In this document: piece by piece, positions 41,186 through 52,107 of the stretch
How the letters are laid out: each line of letters starts with the position of its first letter
Position numbering within the stretch: position 1 is the first letter of the stretch
Origin: Kosakonia radicincitans DSM 16656
Lineage (GTDB): Bacteria > Pseudomonadota > Gammaproteobacteria > Enterobacterales > Enterobacteriaceae
Length of the DNA stretch: 64,000 nucleotides
Direction of reading: 5' to 3'
NCBI RefSeq assembly: GCF_000280495.2
Contig: NZ_CP018016.1
Location: 3,348,001-3,412,000, forward strand
Position numbers and translations under genes: made by a program
The notes under the pieces: generated by a model
Database searches by the model: none
What the model was told of the DNA's origin: nothing
What the model saw: only the letters and a program-made list of their open reading frames with translations

Positions 41186-41214
41186 TTTTTGCCAGGGGTT
41201 TCCCCTGGCAAAAT
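41186..41214. terminator. Hairpin between convergent flgN and murJ
   Basis: TTTTGCCAGGGG (41187-41198), TTT, CCCCTGGCAAAA (41202-41213): a perfect 12-bp stem in the 44-nt gap. T-runs lie within the stem's left arm and not after it, so termination strength is uncertain in both directions. Confidence 0.6.
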
Positions 41215-41217
41215 TGT

Positions 41218-42810
<1,593 letters not shown>

Positions 42811-42860
42811 TTAGTCTACAGGGAAAAAGGCGAATTACTATCGCCAGATGTTACAGGCGG

Positions 42861-43784
42861 TTATTCACTCATCGCCTCACGCCAGAGCTTTTCCACCACG
42901 CGCTGAGCCAGGATGGCCTGTTCACCCGCCGTTTCCGGAACCGTCTGATTTTGCACGCATTCAATAAAATGGCGCGCGCAACCCACAAAACCACGCTGTT
43001 CCAGCACGCTCTGCCAGCCAGCGACCGGACGCGCTACTACGCCCTGCCCGCGCTCTTCGCGCCATTCGCGCATATCGGTGATATCCACCAGCGCACCATC
43101 GGTGACAGCCTGAATCCATTCGCGCTGGCTTCCCGCCCGCCGGTGCATACTGGTGGTGATTTGCAGATGATCCAGTGAGAAGTGGTGTTCGGCATAAACC
43201 ATTGCGCCGTCATCATCCGTGAGCAACGTACCGCTTTGTAATGCCGCCGCGCTTCCCGCCAGCCACAACGCGGTATCCACCACGTGCAGATAATCGTCGA
43301 GCAACGTGAAGCGTAAATCGTGCGGCCCTACGCTGTCGGTACGGTGTTTATCCATCCGCAACGACGCCGCCTGCGGCATCTGCTGTTTCAGTTCGCGGTA
43401 CAGCGGCGAAAAACGGCGATTAAAACCGACCATCAGCGTCAGTTTTTTCCGCGCGGCCAGTTCGATAAGCCGCTCAGCATCCTGGAGGTTTTCTGCCAGC
43501 GGTTTATCAACGCAGACATGCACGCCAAGGTTCAGTAACTCACTGACCACGCTGTAGTGCGAAGCTGTCGACGTGTGGACGAAAGCCGCATCACATTGCG
43601 CGGCTAGTGCCGTCAGCGAATCAGCATACGGAATGCGCCAGGTTTCGCATACCCGCAGGGCTTTCTCCCGCGTCGGCGACCAGGCTGCGGTTAACGTCCA
43701 GTCGGTCGCAGCGCCGACAACCGGCAGCCAGGCTTTTTGCGCAATGCCGCCCAGGCCGACCACTCCAATACGTAATTTCGTCAC
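42861..43784 (-). CDS. mviM: MviM, Gfo/Idh/MocA-family oxidoreductase
   Basis: A 307-residue predicted NAD(P)-dependent oxidoreductase, equal in length to E. coli MviM. The Rossmann motif RIGVVGLGGIAQKAW is at residues 4-18, and HVCVDKPLAENLQDAERL (about 90) carries the EKP-like catalytic motif as DKP. The substrate is unknown. It lies in the rimJ-yceH-mviM-murJ direction; yceH ends 2 nt upstream. Confidence 0.94.
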   Translation of the reverse strand: MTKLRIGVVGLGGIAQKAWLPVVGAATDWTLTAAWSPTREKALRVCETWRIPYADSLTALAAQCDAAFVHTSTASHYSVVSELLNLGVHVCVDKPLAENLQDAERLIELAARKKLTLMVGFNRRFSPLYRELKQQMPQAASLRMDKHRTDSVGPHDLRFTLLDDYLHVVDTALWLAGSAAALQSGTLLTDDDGAMVYAEHHFSLDHLQITTSMHRRAGSQREWIQAVTDGALVDITDMREWREERGQGVVARPVAGWQSVLEQRGFVGCARHFIECVQNQTVPETAGEQAILAQRVVEKLWREAMSE

Positions 43785-43786
43785 GG

Positions 43787-44434
43787 CTAATCTCCTAAAT
43801 GTGCGAGCAGCGAATCCAGACGCTGTTTCAGATCTGCCACTTCCTCTTCCAGCGCCTCAACGCGCGCCACCAGTGATTCTTCCGGCGGGCTGACCGCCTC
43901 AACAACATTCACCAGCGTCTGTACATCGCCGCTGAACAGGTGCATATAGCGGCTTTCGCGCTTACCGGGCTCGCGGGGTAGCCGCACGACATACGGACCA
44001 TCTTCCCGCGTCGCCAACAGTTCCAGCGCCGTTTCCACTTCCGCCATATCGTTAAAGCGATGCATACGTTCCGCACGACCGCGCAGTTCCCCCGGCGTTT
44101 GCGGCCCGCGCAGCAGCAGCGTGGTGATGAGCGCCACTTCTGCCGGATTGAGTTTCAGATCGCCAAATTCAGAGTTGCAAAAACGCTGCTCGTATTTCGT
44201 TACGCGATTGCCAAAACCGCTGACGGTGCGCAGATAGTGCCGTTTCACCAATTCATCCAGCACCTCTTGTACCTCATGTTCACTGAGGTTCATGACGGGT
44301 TCACGGTTGGTCTTCTGATTACAGGCGGTAACCACACCATTGATCGACAGCGGATATTGTTCCGGCGTGGTGATCTGCTTTTCCAGCAGGCAGCCGATAA
44401 CGCGCGCTTCGACCGCTGAGAGTTGATACTTCAT
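43787..44434 (-). CDS. yceH: YceH family protein (DUF480)
   Basis: A 215-residue protein of unknown function, highly conserved in gammaproteobacteria. It starts [20 protein letters not shown], a winged-helix fold with [20 protein letters not shown], and ends in a short coiled coil ([22 protein letters not shown]). Tandem winged helices suggest DNA or protein binding, but nothing is shown. It is 9 nt from rimJ and 2 nt from mviM. Confidence 0.93.
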   Translation of the reverse strand: MKYQLSAVEARVIGCLLEKQITTPEQYPLSINGVVTACNQKTNREPVMNLSEHEVQEVLDELVKRHYLRTVSGFGNRVTKYEQRFCNSEFGDLKLNPAEVALITTLLLRGPQTPGELRGRAERMHRFNDMAEVETALELLATREDGPYVVRLPREPGKRESRYMHLFSGDVQTLVNVVEAVSPPEESLVARVEALEEEVADLKQRLDSLLAHLGD

Positions 44435-44443
44435 CGTTGCTCC

Positions 44444-45028
44444 TTAGCGACCCGGGGTCCATTCTTGCGCGGTGAGCGCGGTAAGTACGTGATCGCGCCA
44501 CTGCCCGTCGATCAGCAAATACGATTTGGCGTAGCCTTCTTTCTCGAAACCCAGCCTCGCCAGCAAATCGCCGCTACGTTTATTATGCGGCATGTAATTT
44601 GCCATGATGCGGTGCATATGTTGCGTGCGCTGCATATAGCGGATCGCCGCCGTCAGCGCTTCAAACATCAGCCCTTGCCCCTGCCATTTTTGTCCAATGG
44701 AGTAGCCAAGGTAACAAGCATGAAACGAGCCGCGTACCACATTGGAAAAATTCGCCACGCCGACGATCTCTTTTTCCTCGGGATCGAGCAGCGCGAAATA
44801 GAATGCCGAACCCTGTTTATGAAACTCATTGATCATGCCAAGACGGGCCTGCCAGCCGGAAGGGTAGCAATGGCTTTCATCGCGCACGGGCTCCCAGGGC
44901 TTTAGAAATTGCCGATTTTCGGCGTAATAATCCGCCAGGCGCCAGGCATCGCGATCATGCACTAAACGAACCACTAATCTGTCTGTGACTAAGCGTACTT
45001 TCGGCACGTTACTGCGGTAGCCAAACAT
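44444..45028 (-). CDS. rimJ: Ribosomal protein S5 N-alanine acetyltransferase RimJ
   Basis: A GNAT acetyltransferase that modifies the N terminus of S5. The 194 residues include the acetyl-CoA-binding region [20 protein letters not shown] (about 105-125) and [20 protein letters not shown] near the end, the usual RimI/RimJ/RimL layout. The length equals E. coli RimJ. It is divergent from mdtH. Confidence 0.96.
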   Translation of the reverse strand: MFGYRSNVPKVRLVTDRLVVRLVHDRDAWRLADYYAENRQFLKPWEPVRDESHCYPSGWQARLGMINEFHKQGSAFYFALLDPEEKEIVGVANFSNVVRGSFHACYLGYSIGQKWQGQGLMFEALTAAIRYMQRTQHMHRIMANYMPHNKRSGDLLARLGFEKEGYAKSYLLIDGQWRDHVLTALTAQEWTPGR

Positions 45029-45266
45029 GCATTACCACTCCTTCCATTTCACCACACTTTTAACCCCTTACCTTTACTATACATTTGCGCAGCCACTCTG
45101 TGAAAACAGCAACATGGCATTTTCCACTTTGCGGACCATTTTCGATGAAAACTCTGAATCAAAGCCGGATTTTGATAAAAAAATATTGTCACCGCGAATG
45201 TGGGAAAAGATCGGGCGAACCCGCAGAATAAGAATGTCTTATCTTTCTTAATTTCCCGGAGGGGAA
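45029..45266. promoter_or_regulatory. Divergent rimJ-mdtH intergenic region
   Basis: This 238-nt region must contain the promoters of rimJ (minus) and mdtH (plus). No clear operator or hairpin was recognised. GGAGGGG just before 45267 is the mdtH ribosome site. An open frame across it (to 45251) has no family likeness and I do not call it. Confidence 0.5.
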
Positions 45267-46475
45267 ATGGCACGCATATCGCAGGCAAGGAGCCTGGGTA
45301 AATATTTCCTGCTTGTCGATAATATGCTGGTTGTACTCGGCTTTTTCGTTGTCTTCCCACTTATTTCTATTCGTTTTGTTGATCAGCTCGGCTGGGCGGC
45401 GTTGATGGTCGGTATTGCGCTCGGCCTGCGGCAATTTATTCAGCAGGGTTTGGGCATTTTCGGCGGCGCAATTGCCGACCGCTTTGGTGCCAAACCGCTG
45501 ATCGTCACCGGCATGTTGATGCGTGCGGGCGGTTTCGTCGCGATGGGCGTGGCGCACGAACCCTGGCTGCTGTGGCTCTCCTGCATTCTTTCCGGACTGG
45601 GCGGTACACTGTTCGATCCGCCGCGTTCCGCGCTGGTGGTCAAACTTGTGCGCCCCAACCAGCGCAGCCGCTTTTTCTCTATCCTGATGATGCAGGACAG
45701 CGCCGGCGCGGTTGTCGGCGCATTGCTCGGTAGCTGGCTGTTGCAATATGACTTTCGTCTGGTGTGTGCCGCCGGTGCGCTAATGTTCGTGCTCTGCGCC
45801 GCGTTCAACGCCTGGCTGTTACCGGCGTGGAAACTCTCTACGGTAAAAGCCCCGGTGCGCGAAGGGTTGGCACGCGTGCTGCGCGACAAACGGTTCGTCA
45901 CCTACGTCCTGACGCTGACAGGTTACTATATGCTGGCGGTACAGGTGATGCTGATGCTGCCGATCATGGTCAACGATATTGCCGGTTCACCGGCGGCAGT
46001 GAAGTGGATGTACGCCATCGAAGCCTGCTTGTCGCTGACGTTGCTCTACCCTATCGCCCGCTGGAGTGAAAAACGCTTTCGTCTTGAACAGCGTCTGATG
46101 GCCGGGCTGCTGGTGATGTCATTTAGTCTGCTGCCGATCGGAATGGTGGGGACGTTGCAGCAACTGTTTACGCTTATCTGCACATTCTATATCGGCTCAA
46201 TTATTGCCGAACCTGCGCGGGAAACCTTAAGCGCGCAGCTAGCTGATGCCCGTGCGCGCGGCAGTTATATGGGTTTCAGTCGCCTGGGGCTGGCATTTGG
46301 CGGCGCGCTTGGTTACGCCGGTGGTGGGTGGTTGTTTGATGCCGGCAAAGCCTTCAACCAGCCGGAATTGCCGTGGATGATGCTCGGCCTGATCGGGCTG
46401 ATGACCTCAATGGCGCTGCTGTGGCAATTCGGCCATAAGCGCATTCGCCCGCGGATGCTCGAACCTGGCGCCTGA
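45267..46475 (+). CDS. mdtH: Multidrug efflux MFS transporter MdtH
   Basis: A 402-residue, 12-helix transporter, the same length as E. coli MdtH, reported to raise tolerance to norfloxacin and enoxacin. The N terminus is [19 protein letters not shown]. The MFS motif A region reads [14 protein letters not shown] (about 66-79). The second-half loop carries [20 protein letters not shown]. It has its own promoter, and grxB follows in the same direction after 65 nt. Confidence 0.95.
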   Translation: MARISQARSLGKYFLLVDNMLVVLGFFVVFPLISIRFVDQLGWAALMVGIALGLRQFIQQGLGIFGGAIADRFGAKPLIVTGMLMRAGGFVAMGVAHEPWLLWLSCILSGLGGTLFDPPRSALVVKLVRPNQRSRFFSILMMQDSAGAVVGALLGSWLLQYDFRLVCAAGALMFVLCAAFNAWLLPAWKLSTVKAPVREGLARVLRDKRFVTYVLTLTGYYMLAVQVMLMLPIMVNDIAGSPAAVKWMYAIEACLSLTLLYPIARWSEKRFRLEQRLMAGLLVMSFSLLPIGMVGTLQQLFTLICTFYIGSIIAEPARETLSAQLADARARGSYMGFSRLGLAFGGALGYAGGGWLFDAGKAFNQPELPWMMLGLIGLMTSMALLWQFGHKRIRPRMLEPGA

Positions 46476-46540
46476 TTTGCGCCATGCAATGCTCTCTTCC
46501 ATACTGGTCTTTAACGGATAAGCCAGTATGGAGGAGAAAC

Positions 46541-47188
46541 GTGAAACTCTACATTTACGACCACTGCCCTTTCTGCATCAAAGCCCGCATGATTTTCGGC
46601 CTTAAAAATCTTCCTGTAGAACTCAACATTCTGCTTAGTGACGACGAGGCCACGCCAACTAAAATGATTGGCCAGAAGATGGCGCCCATCCTGCAAAAAG
46701 ACGACAGCCGTTATCTGCCGGAGAGTATGGATATTGTGCACTATGTCGATAAACTTGACGGCAAACCGCTACTCACCGGTAAACGAAACCCGAAGCTGGA
46801 AGAGTGGCTGCGCAAGGTTAACGGCTATGTGAATAAATTGCTGATACCCCGCTTTGCGAAATCCGCCTTCGACGAGTTTTCCACACCGCAGGCGCGCGCC
46901 TGGTTTGTCGCGAAGAAAGAGGCGGCGATCGGCAATTTCGATGAACATCTCGCCCACTCTGCCGGACTGGTGAAAAATATCAGCGACGATCTGCGCGCAC
47001 TGGACAAGCTTATTGTCAAACCGAATGCGGTCAACGGCGAGCTCTCCGAAGACGATATTCATCTTTTCCCGCTGCTGCGTAACCTTACTCTTGTCGCCGG
47101 AATTAACTGGCCGAGCCGGGTGGCGGACTACCGCGATAATATGGCCAAGCAGACCCAGGTTAACCTGCTTTCATCAATGGCTATTTAG
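46541..47188 (+). CDS. grxB: Glutaredoxin 2
   Basis: Grx2 is a GST-like glutaredoxin that reduces protein disulfides with glutathione. It is 215 residues long, as in E. coli. The redox site is CPFC (residues 9-12), where I recall CPYC in E. coli, a conservative change. The cis-Pro region is MAPILQKDDSRYLPESMDIV, and a helical C-terminal GST-like domain follows. The start is a GTG at 46541, with GGAGGAG 4 nt upstream. An upstream ATG would add 19 unrelated residues. Confidence 0.95.
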   Translation: MKLYIYDHCPFCIKARMIFGLKNLPVELNILLSDDEATPTKMIGQKMAPILQKDDSRYLPESMDIVHYVDKLDGKPLLTGKRNPKLEEWLRKVNGYVNKLLIPRFAKSAFDEFSTPQARAWFVAKKEAAIGNFDEHLAHSAGLVKNISDDLRALDKLIVKPNAVNGELSEDDIHLFPLLRNLTLVAGINWPSRVADYRDNMAKQTQVNLLSSMAI

Positions 47189-47197
47189 CGAACTCAC

Positions 47198-47219
47198 GGC
47201 GGAAACGTAAGTTTCCGCC
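47198..47219 (+). terminator. Hairpin after grxB
   Basis: GGCGGAAAC (47198-47206), GTAA, GTTTCCGCC (47211-47219): a perfect 9-bp stem, 10 nt after the grxB stop. A T-run appears only about 10 nt later, so it is a weak terminator candidate. Confidence 0.5.
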
Positions 47220-47309
47220 AGCCATTCAGCTTTTTCCGCTAGCCTTTGTACCTCGCCTGACGCATCCTACGCACCGGCTTTGACGCTTTCGGAATCACGT
47301 TGAGGAATT

Positions 47310-47870
47310 ATGAAGAAGATCTTTTTTGCCGCTGCCTTACTGCTGAGCGGCGTGCTGGTGGGCTGTAACCAACTGACCCAATATTCCATCAGCGAACAGG
47401 AAATTAACCAGGCGCTGCAAAAACGCAACGATTTTGCGAAAGATATTGGCCTGCCTGGCGTGGCTGATGCGCACATTGTGCTGAACAACCTGGCATCGGA
47501 AATTGGTCGTGAAGAGCCGAACAAAGTGACGCTGACCGGCGATGCCAACCTGGATATGACCTCCCTTTTCGGTAACCAGAAAGCGGTCATCAAGCTGAAA
47601 CTGAAGGCGTTGCCGGTGTTTGATAAAGAGAAAGGCGCTATTTACTTGCAGGAGATGGAAGTGGTGAAAGCCGACGTGCAGCCAGAAAAAATGCAAACAG
47701 TGCTGCAAACGTTGATGCCCTACCTGAACCAGTCGCTGCGCAACTACTTTAATCAGCGTCCGGCTTATGTGCTGAAAGAGGACAGTAGCAAAGGTGAAGC
47801 GCTGGCGAAGAAATACGCCAAAGGCATTGAGGTGAAACCGGGCGAAATTATTATTCCCCTCACCGACTGA
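47310..47870 (+). CDS. yceB: YceB, DUF1439 lipoprotein
   Basis: A 186-residue predicted lipoprotein, equal in length to E. coli YceB. The signal [19 protein letters not shown] ends in a lipobox (LVGC). The mature part has the DUF1439 lipid-binding-like fold with [20 protein letters not shown] near its start. It may bind hydrophobic ligands; no role is proven. A good terminator follows. Confidence 0.92.
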   Translation: MKKIFFAAALLLSGVLVGCNQLTQYSISEQEINQALQKRNDFAKDIGLPGVADAHIVLNNLASEIGREEPNKVTLTGDANLDMTSLFGNQKAVIKLKLKALPVFDKEKGAIYLQEMEVVKADVQPEKMQTVLQTLMPYLNQSLRNYFNQRPAYVLKEDSSKGEALAKKYAKGIEVKPGEIIIPLTD

Positions 47871-47875
47871 GTCCA

Positions 47876-47899
47876 GGGCGCCGCGAGCGCCCTTTTTTT
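47876..47899 (+). terminator. Rho-independent terminator of yceB
   Basis: GGGCGC (47876-47881), CGCGA loop, GCGCCC (47887-47892), then seven T. It lies 5 nt past the yceB stop codon. Confidence 0.95.
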
Positions 47900-47915
47900 C
47901 AGGAAAAAGATGCAA

Positions 47916-47931
47916 ACGAAAACGTTTCCGC
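47916..47931 (+). promoter_or_regulatory. PurR box of pyrC
   Basis: ACGAAAACGTTTCCGC agrees closely with the PurR operator of E. coli pyrC and with the central AACGTTT of the consensus. It overlaps the promoter upstream of the -10 TATCCT (47934-47939). PurR represses pyrC modestly in E. coli. Confidence 0.8.
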
Positions 47932-47939
47932 TTATCCTT

Positions 47940-47982
47940 AGTGCCCGGCAAAAAACACCTGATTCTCACCAGCCGGAGCACT
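47940..47982 (+). promoter_or_regulatory. pyrC leader hairpin that hides the ribosome site (start-site switch)
   Basis: AGTGCCCGGC (47940-47949) is complementary to GCCGGAGCACT (47972-47982) with one bulged A. The right arm contains the GGAG ribosome site 7 nt before the ATG. The transcription start is expected within CCCGG. In E. coli, high CTP makes transcripts start at an upstream C and fold; low CTP shifts the start to a downstream G and the hairpin cannot form. The layout here fits this. Confidence 0.85.
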
Positions 47983-47985
47983 CCA

Positions 47986-49029
47986 ATGACACAATCCCAG
48001 GTTTTGAAAATCCGCCGTCCTGACGACTGGCACGTCCACCTGCGTGATGGCGATATGTTAAAAACCGTGGTGCCGTGGACCAGTGAAACCTACGCCCGCG
48101 CCATTGTCATGCCCAATCTCGCTCCTCCTGTGACAACCGTGGATGCTGCGCGCGCGTACCGCCAGCGCATTCTTGATGCCGTGCCTGCCGGGCATGATTT
48201 CACCCCGCTAATGACCTGCTATCTGACCGACAGCCTGAGCGCAGATGAAGTGGAACGTGGGTTTAACGAAAACGTCTTTACGGCGGCAAAACTTTATCCC
48301 GCCAATGCCACCACCAACTCCAGCCACGGCGTCACCAGCATTGATGCCATAATGCCGGTGCTGGAGCGCATGGAAAAACTGGGCATGCCGCTGCTGGTGC
48401 ATGGCGAAGTGACCCACGCGGATATCGATATCTTCGATCGCGAAGCGCGCTTTATTGAAACGGTGATGGAGCCGCTGCGCCAGCGCCTGCCGGGGTTAAA
48501 AGTGGTGTTTGAGCATATCACCACCAAAGACGCGGCAGATTATGTGCGCGAGGGTAACGAGCGCCTGGCGGCCACCATTACGCCACAGCATTTGATGTTT
48601 AACCGTAACCATATGCTGGTTGGCGGTGTGCGTCCGCATCTCTACTGTTTGCCTATCCTTAAGCGCAATATCCACCAGCAGGCGCTGCGAGAGTTGGTCG
48701 CCAGTGGATTTGAACGCGCTTTTCTCGGTACTGATTCTGCACCGCACGCGCGGCACCGGAAAGAAGCAAGCTGTGGTTGTGCCGGTTGCTTCAATGCGCC
48801 AACCGCGCTCGGTAGCTACGCCACCGTGTTTGAAGAGATGAACGCCTTGCAGCATTTTGAAGCGTTCTGCTCGTCGAACGGACCGCGCTTCTACGGACTG
48901 CCGCTCAATGAGGGCTTTATTGAACTGGAACGCATCGAAAGCGTTGTACCAGAGAGCATTGCCCTGACGGACGATACGCTGGTGCCGTTCCTCGCGGGTG
49001 AAACCGTTCGCTGGCGCGTTAAGCAGTAA
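47986..49029 (+). CDS. pyrC: Dihydroorotase
   Basis: PyrC cyclises carbamoyl-aspartate to dihydroorotate in pyrimidine synthesis. The 347-residue amidohydrolase has the zinc-binding [12 protein letters not shown] (about 15-26), the carboxylated Lys in [15 protein letters not shown] (about 102), and HGEVTHAD (about 139). Zinc/substrate residues near [13 protein letters not shown] (about 250) are also present. The start at 47986 matches E. coli; an upstream ATG lies before the leader hairpin and is not credible. Confidence 0.98.
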   Translation: MTQSQVLKIRRPDDWHVHLRDGDMLKTVVPWTSETYARAIVMPNLAPPVTTVDAARAYRQRILDAVPAGHDFTPLMTCYLTDSLSADEVERGFNENVFTAAKLYPANATTNSSHGVTSIDAIMPVLERMEKLGMPLLVHGEVTHADIDIFDREARFIETVMEPLRQRLPGLKVVFEHITTKDAADYVREGNERLAATITPQHLMFNRNHMLVGGVRPHLYCLPILKRNIHQQALRELVASGFERAFLGTDSAPHARHRKEASCGCAGCFNAPTALGSYATVFEEMNALQHFEAFCSSNGPRFYGLPLNEGFIELERIESVVPESIALTDDTLVPFLAGETVRWRVKQ

Positions 49030-49067
49030 AAATTTTACTGCCCCCTGTTGTAAAGATACTTTATTAA

Positions 49068-49083
49068 CTGTATATATATACAG
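49068..49083 (+). promoter_or_regulatory. LexA box of dinI (near-ideal)
   Basis: CTGTATATATATACAG is a perfect palindrome matching CTGT-N8-ACAG with the preferred alternating AT core; with flanks (A at -1, T absent at one end) it differs from the ideal 20-nt consensus at one base. It lies 20 nt upstream of the dinI ATG. Tight SOS repression is expected. Confidence 0.95.
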
Positions 49084-49103
49084 TAAACACACAGGGGGCT
49101 ATT

Positions 49104-49349
49104 ATGCGCATTGAAGTGACTATCGCCAAAACCACACCCTTACCGCCAGGTGCTATCGATGCGCTGGCGGGCGAATTATCCCGTCGGCTCAATAATTACT
49201 ATCCCGAACACGATAACAAAATCACCGTTCGCTACGCGGCGGCTAATAACCTGTCGGTGCTTGGTGGCGCAAAAGAAGATAAAGATCGCATAAGTGAAAT
49301 TTTGCAGGAAACCTGGGAAAGCGCCGACGACTGGTTTATCAACGACTAA
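49104..49349 (+). CDS. dinI: DNA-damage-inducible protein DinI
   Basis: DinI binds RecA filaments and modulates the SOS response, including UmuD cleavage. The 81-residue protein begins MRIEVTIAKTTPLPPGAIDA and ends SEILQETWESADDWFIND, with the acidic C-terminal helix that mimics DNA. The middle (YYPEHDNKI) differs from E. coli. A LexA box is upstream and a terminator downstream. Confidence 0.96.
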   Translation: MRIEVTIAKTTPLPPGAIDALAGELSRRLNNYYPEHDNKITVRYAAANNLSVLGGAKEDKDRISEILQETWESADDWFIND

Positions 49350-49373
49350 TTTCTCTTTAAGTTTGTTCTTATT

Positions 49374-49396
49374 GCCGGGTCGCCCCGGCTTTTTTG
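49374..49396 (+). terminator. Rho-independent terminator of dinI
   Basis: GCCGGG (49374-49379), TCGC, CCCGGC (49384-49389), then six T. It follows the dinI stop by 24 nt. Confidence 0.93.
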
Positions 49397-49621
49397 TCTG
49401 TTTTTTACGCCATTCATTAATTCCACAGTTCTTTAGTAAAAATATGTGCTTAAGGTTTCGTTTTCTTATTCAAAAAAATCAAACAGCCTAAAAAACATGT
49501 TGCAGAGTGTTTATTTATTCGATCATCACCCCCATCTGTTGATATACTAAAGAGGCTTCAAATAAAACACGCATTGAACCTCGAAAGTCGTTGTCTAAAT
49601 AAACACGCTAATATGGGGGTT
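49397..49621 (+). promoter_or_regulatory. bssS upstream region
   Basis: An AT-rich 225-nt gap. TGATATACTAAAG near 49540 contains a good -10 (TATACT). GGGGG just before the start is the ribosome site. No operator was recognised. Confidence 0.45.
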
Positions 49622-49624
49622 ATG

Positions 49625-49879
49625 ATGGTAAAGAATAATGAAGTCATCCAGACCCATCCACTGGTCGGATGGGACATCAGTACCGTGGATAGTTACGATG
49701 CCCTGATGCTCCGGTTACACTACCAGACCCCAAACAGAGCCGCTCAGGAAGAGACTGAAGTCGGCCAGACGTTATGGTTAACGACAGATGTCGCCCGCCA
49801 GTTTATATCGATTCTCGAGGCGGGTATTGCCAAGATTGAATCAGGCGATTACCAACAAGATGAGTACCGCAGGCATTAG
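49625..49879 (+). CDS. bssS: Biofilm regulator BssS
   Basis: A small protein reported in E. coli to affect biofilm through indole and AI-2 signals. The 84 residues start MVKNNEVIQTHPLVGWDIST and end with KIESGDYQQDEYRRH, nearly as in E. coli. Two adjacent ATGs (49622, 49625) both follow GGGGGTT; I used the second, which gives the E. coli length. A terminator follows. Confidence 0.94.
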   Translation: MVKNNEVIQTHPLVGWDISTVDSYDALMLRLHYQTPNRAAQEETEVGQTLWLTTDVARQFISILEAGIAKIESGDYQQDEYRRH

Positions 49880-49903
49880 TCTTAATGCTGACCTTCATCC
49901 CAA

Positions 49904-49934
49904 CAGGCACCCTTCAGGGTGCCTTAATTATTTC
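49904..49934 (+). terminator. Terminator of bssS
   Basis: GGCACCC (49906-49912), TTCA, GGGTGCC (49917-49923), then TTAATTATTT. It lies between bssS and solA. Confidence 0.85.
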
Positions 49935-49997
49935 TGCCCTTGTATAACGCCGCCAGGTTAATTACCCTCCTGAACACGCTTTTTCCTGGAGAACACC

Positions 49998-51116
49998 ATG
50001 AAATATGACCTGATTATTATCGGCAGCGGATCTGTCGGCGCAGCTACCGGCTATTACGCCACCCGCGCCGGGCTAAATGTCCTGATGACCGATTCCCATC
50101 TTCCTCCACACCAGCAAGGCAGCCATCATGGCGATACGCGTTTGATTCGCCACGCGTATGGCGAGGGTGAAAAATATGTTCCGCTGGTGCTGCGTGCCCA
50201 ACAGTTGTGGGATCAATTAGCCCACGAAAGCGGTGAGGCGGTGTTCGAACGGACCGGCGTGATCAACCTCGGACCGGCTGATTCCGAATTTCTCGCCAAT
50301 GTCGCCCACAGTGCTAAGCAGTGGGATCTGGCGGTAGAAAAACTGGATGCGCCTTCACTGATGGCCCGCTGGCCAGAAATCACCGTGCCGGAAGACTATA
50401 TCGGTCTGTTCGAAGCCGATTCTGGCGTGCTAAGGAGCGAACTGGCGGTAAAAACCTGGATCAGTCTCGCCCAGCAAGCCGGTTGCGCACAACTGTTTAA
50501 CTGCCCGGTTACCGCGCTGCGTCATGACCCTGAAGGCGTGACCATCGAAACAGCGGAAGGCGAGTTCGTCGGCAAGAAAGTGTTGATTAGCGCAGGTACC
50601 TGGGTGCGTCAGTTAATTCCAACGCTTCCGGTACAACCCGTACGCAAGGTTTTCGCCTGGTTCCAGGCAGACGGCCGCTACAGCAGCAAAAATCACTTCC
50701 CAGCCTTCACCGGTGAAATGCCGAATGGCGATCAATATTACGGCTTCCCCGCCGAAGATAACGCGCTGAAGATCGGTCGTCATAACGGCGGCCAGCTCAT
50801 CGACGAGGCGCGACAGCGTACACCTTTTGGCAATGAAGCGGGAGACGGTTCGGAGTGCTTCGGTTTTCTGCGACAGTTTCTGCCGGGAATCGGCGGTTGC
50901 CTTTATGGCGCTTCATGTACCTACGATAACTCGCCGGATGAAGATTTTATTATTGATACTTTGCCGGAACATCCGGACACGCTGATTATCACCGGACTGA
51001 GCGGACATGGATTTAAATTCGCGCCAGTGCTCGGCGAAATCGCCAGTGAGTTTGCACAGGGTAAACGCAGCGATTTCGATTTGACACCTTTTTCCCTGTC
51101 ACGCTTTACCCGATAA
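49998..51116 (+). CDS. solA: N-methyl-L-tryptophan oxidase SolA
   Basis: A FAD-dependent amine oxidase of the monomeric sarcosine oxidase family that demethylates N-methyltryptophan and sarcosine. The 372-residue chain equals E. coli. The dinucleotide-binding motif [17 protein letters not shown] is near residue 5. The Cys that should carry covalent FAD is in [16 protein letters not shown] (about 308). CTGGAGA precedes the start. It is followed by a terminator-like hairpin and yceO. Confidence 0.95.
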   Translation: MKYDLIIIGSGSVGAATGYYATRAGLNVLMTDSHLPPHQQGSHHGDTRLIRHAYGEGEKYVPLVLRAQQLWDQLAHESGEAVFERTGVINLGPADSEFLANVAHSAKQWDLAVEKLDAPSLMARWPEITVPEDYIGLFEADSGVLRSELAVKTWISLAQQAGCAQLFNCPVTALRHDPEGVTIETAEGEFVGKKVLISAGTWVRQLIPTLPVQPVRKVFAWFQADGRYSSKNHFPAFTGEMPNGDQYYGFPAEDNALKIGRHNGGQLIDEARQRTPFGNEAGDGSECFGFLRQFLPGIGGCLYGASCTYDNSPDEDFIIDTLPEHPDTLIITGLSGHGFKFAPVLGEIASEFAQGKRSDFDLTPFSLSRFTR

Positions 51117-51122
51117 TCCGTC

Positions 51123-51155
51123 GGCGGCCTTATTTGTGGCCGCCTTTATTTTTCT
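51123..51155 (+). terminator. Terminator-like hairpin between solA and yceO
   Basis: GGCGGCC (51123-51129), 8-nt loop, GGCCGCC (51138-51144), then TTTATTTTT. It sits immediately after solA and 12 nt before the yceO start, so yceO would need readthrough or a promoter of its own. Confidence 0.85.
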
Positions 51156-51166
51156 ACGGAGAGATC

Positions 51167-51280
51167 ATGCGTCGTTTATTCAACTTCCTTATTAATAACG
51201 TGCGTGAGCATTTGATGTTATATATTGCGCTGTGGCTTCTCGTTGCGCTGATCGACCTTATTTATATTGTATGGTCCTGA
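51167..51280 (+). CDS. yceO: YceO, 37-residue single-span membrane micro-protein
   Basis: Read directly: ATG at 51167, TGA at 51278-51280, with GGAGAG 4 nt upstream. It begins [18 protein letters not shown] and ends in a hydrophobic segment ([18 protein letters not shown]) that should cross the inner membrane. It agrees with E. coli YceO, which has NN-REHLMLY and a similar C-terminal span but a longer N terminus as I recall, and it holds the same place between solA and yceJ. The function is unknown. Confidence 0.85.
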   Translation: MRRLFNFLINNVREHLMLYIALWLLVALIDLIYIVWS

Positions 51281-51539
51281 CCATAAATACTGACAAAAGC
51301 TGACATTTATTTAAAAAAATAAAATTAAAACAATTTCTCTGAACAACAGCAACCTCACAAACCCTGCCATTAACCGCCAGACTTACCTTCCATCCTCTAA
51401 TCACCTGAACATTCAAAGCAAAAATCATTCAAAAAATATGATATAGAAAAATTAATTATTTAATTGATTAATTTTCAGTTGCAATATGTATCCGCTCCCG
51501 CCATTTTAAATTAACCGTTCATTAACCAGATTCACAATT
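51281..51539 (+). promoter_or_regulatory. AT-rich region upstream of yceJ
   Basis: 259 nt of strongly AT-rich non-coding DNA with A- and T-tracts (for example ATTAATTATTTAATTGATTA near 51450). It must hold the yceJI promoter. The composition would suit H-NS binding. No specific operator was identified. Confidence 0.4.
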
Positions 51540-52106
51540 ATGCAATTTCGCAACTCATCCGCCCGCTATGGCGCTATTTCCGTTGCTCTTCACTGGCTGA
51601 TGGCAATAGCCGTTTATGGCATGTTTGCGCTGGGATTATGGATGGTCACGCTCAGCTATTATGATGGCTGGTACCATCAGGCACCGGAACTGCATAAAAG
51701 CATCGGCATTCTGTTGATGTTAGGGCTGGTGGTGCGCATTGTCTGGCGGCATATGTCACCGCCCCCTTCTCCACTTTCCAGTTATTCGCGCCTGACGCGA
51801 GCAAGCGCCGTACTGGCTCATATTGCACTCTATGTGTTGCTGTTTGGTATTCTCATCAGCGGTTATTTAATCTCCACCGCGGATGGCAAACCGATCAACG
51901 TATTTGGCCTGTTTAACGTGCCTGCGACACTTACCGACGCCGGTTCGCAGGCGGATCTCGCAGGTACTGTTCATTTATGGCTGGCATGGAGCGTGGTCGT
52001 GCTCTCGGTATTGCACGGCCTGGCCGCCTTAAAACACCATTTCATCGATAAAGACGCCACTCTCAAGCGCATGCTGGGAAAATCGTCGCCTGACTCTGGA
52101 GCATAA
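51540..52106 (+). CDS. yceJ: Cytochrome b561 family protein YceJ
   Basis: A 188-residue inner-membrane di-haem cytochrome. It has four hydrophobic spans with histidines suited to haem binding: SVALHWLMA (His about 18), LHKSIGILL (about 52) and two later His in VHLWLAWS and [10 protein letters not shown]. It is transcribed with yceI (1-nt gap), an arrangement that suggests electron supply in the envelope for a lipid-quinone-binding partner. The precise role is unknown. Confidence 0.93.
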   Translation: MQFRNSSARYGAISVALHWLMAIAVYGMFALGLWMVTLSYYDGWYHQAPELHKSIGILLMLGLVVRIVWRHMSPPPSPLSSYSRLTRASAVLAHIALYVLLFGILISGYLISTADGKPINVFGLFNVPATLTDAGSQADLAGTVHLWLAWSVVVLSVLHGLAALKHHFIDKDATLKRMLGKSSPDSGA

Positions 52107-52107
52107 T

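Noticed and set aside
45027..45251. 74-codon frame in the rimJ-mdtH gap
   Set aside because: It overlaps the rimJ start and the mdtH promoter region, has no recognised homologue, and its inner ATG (45114) lacks a clear ribosome site. A small gene is not fully excluded.
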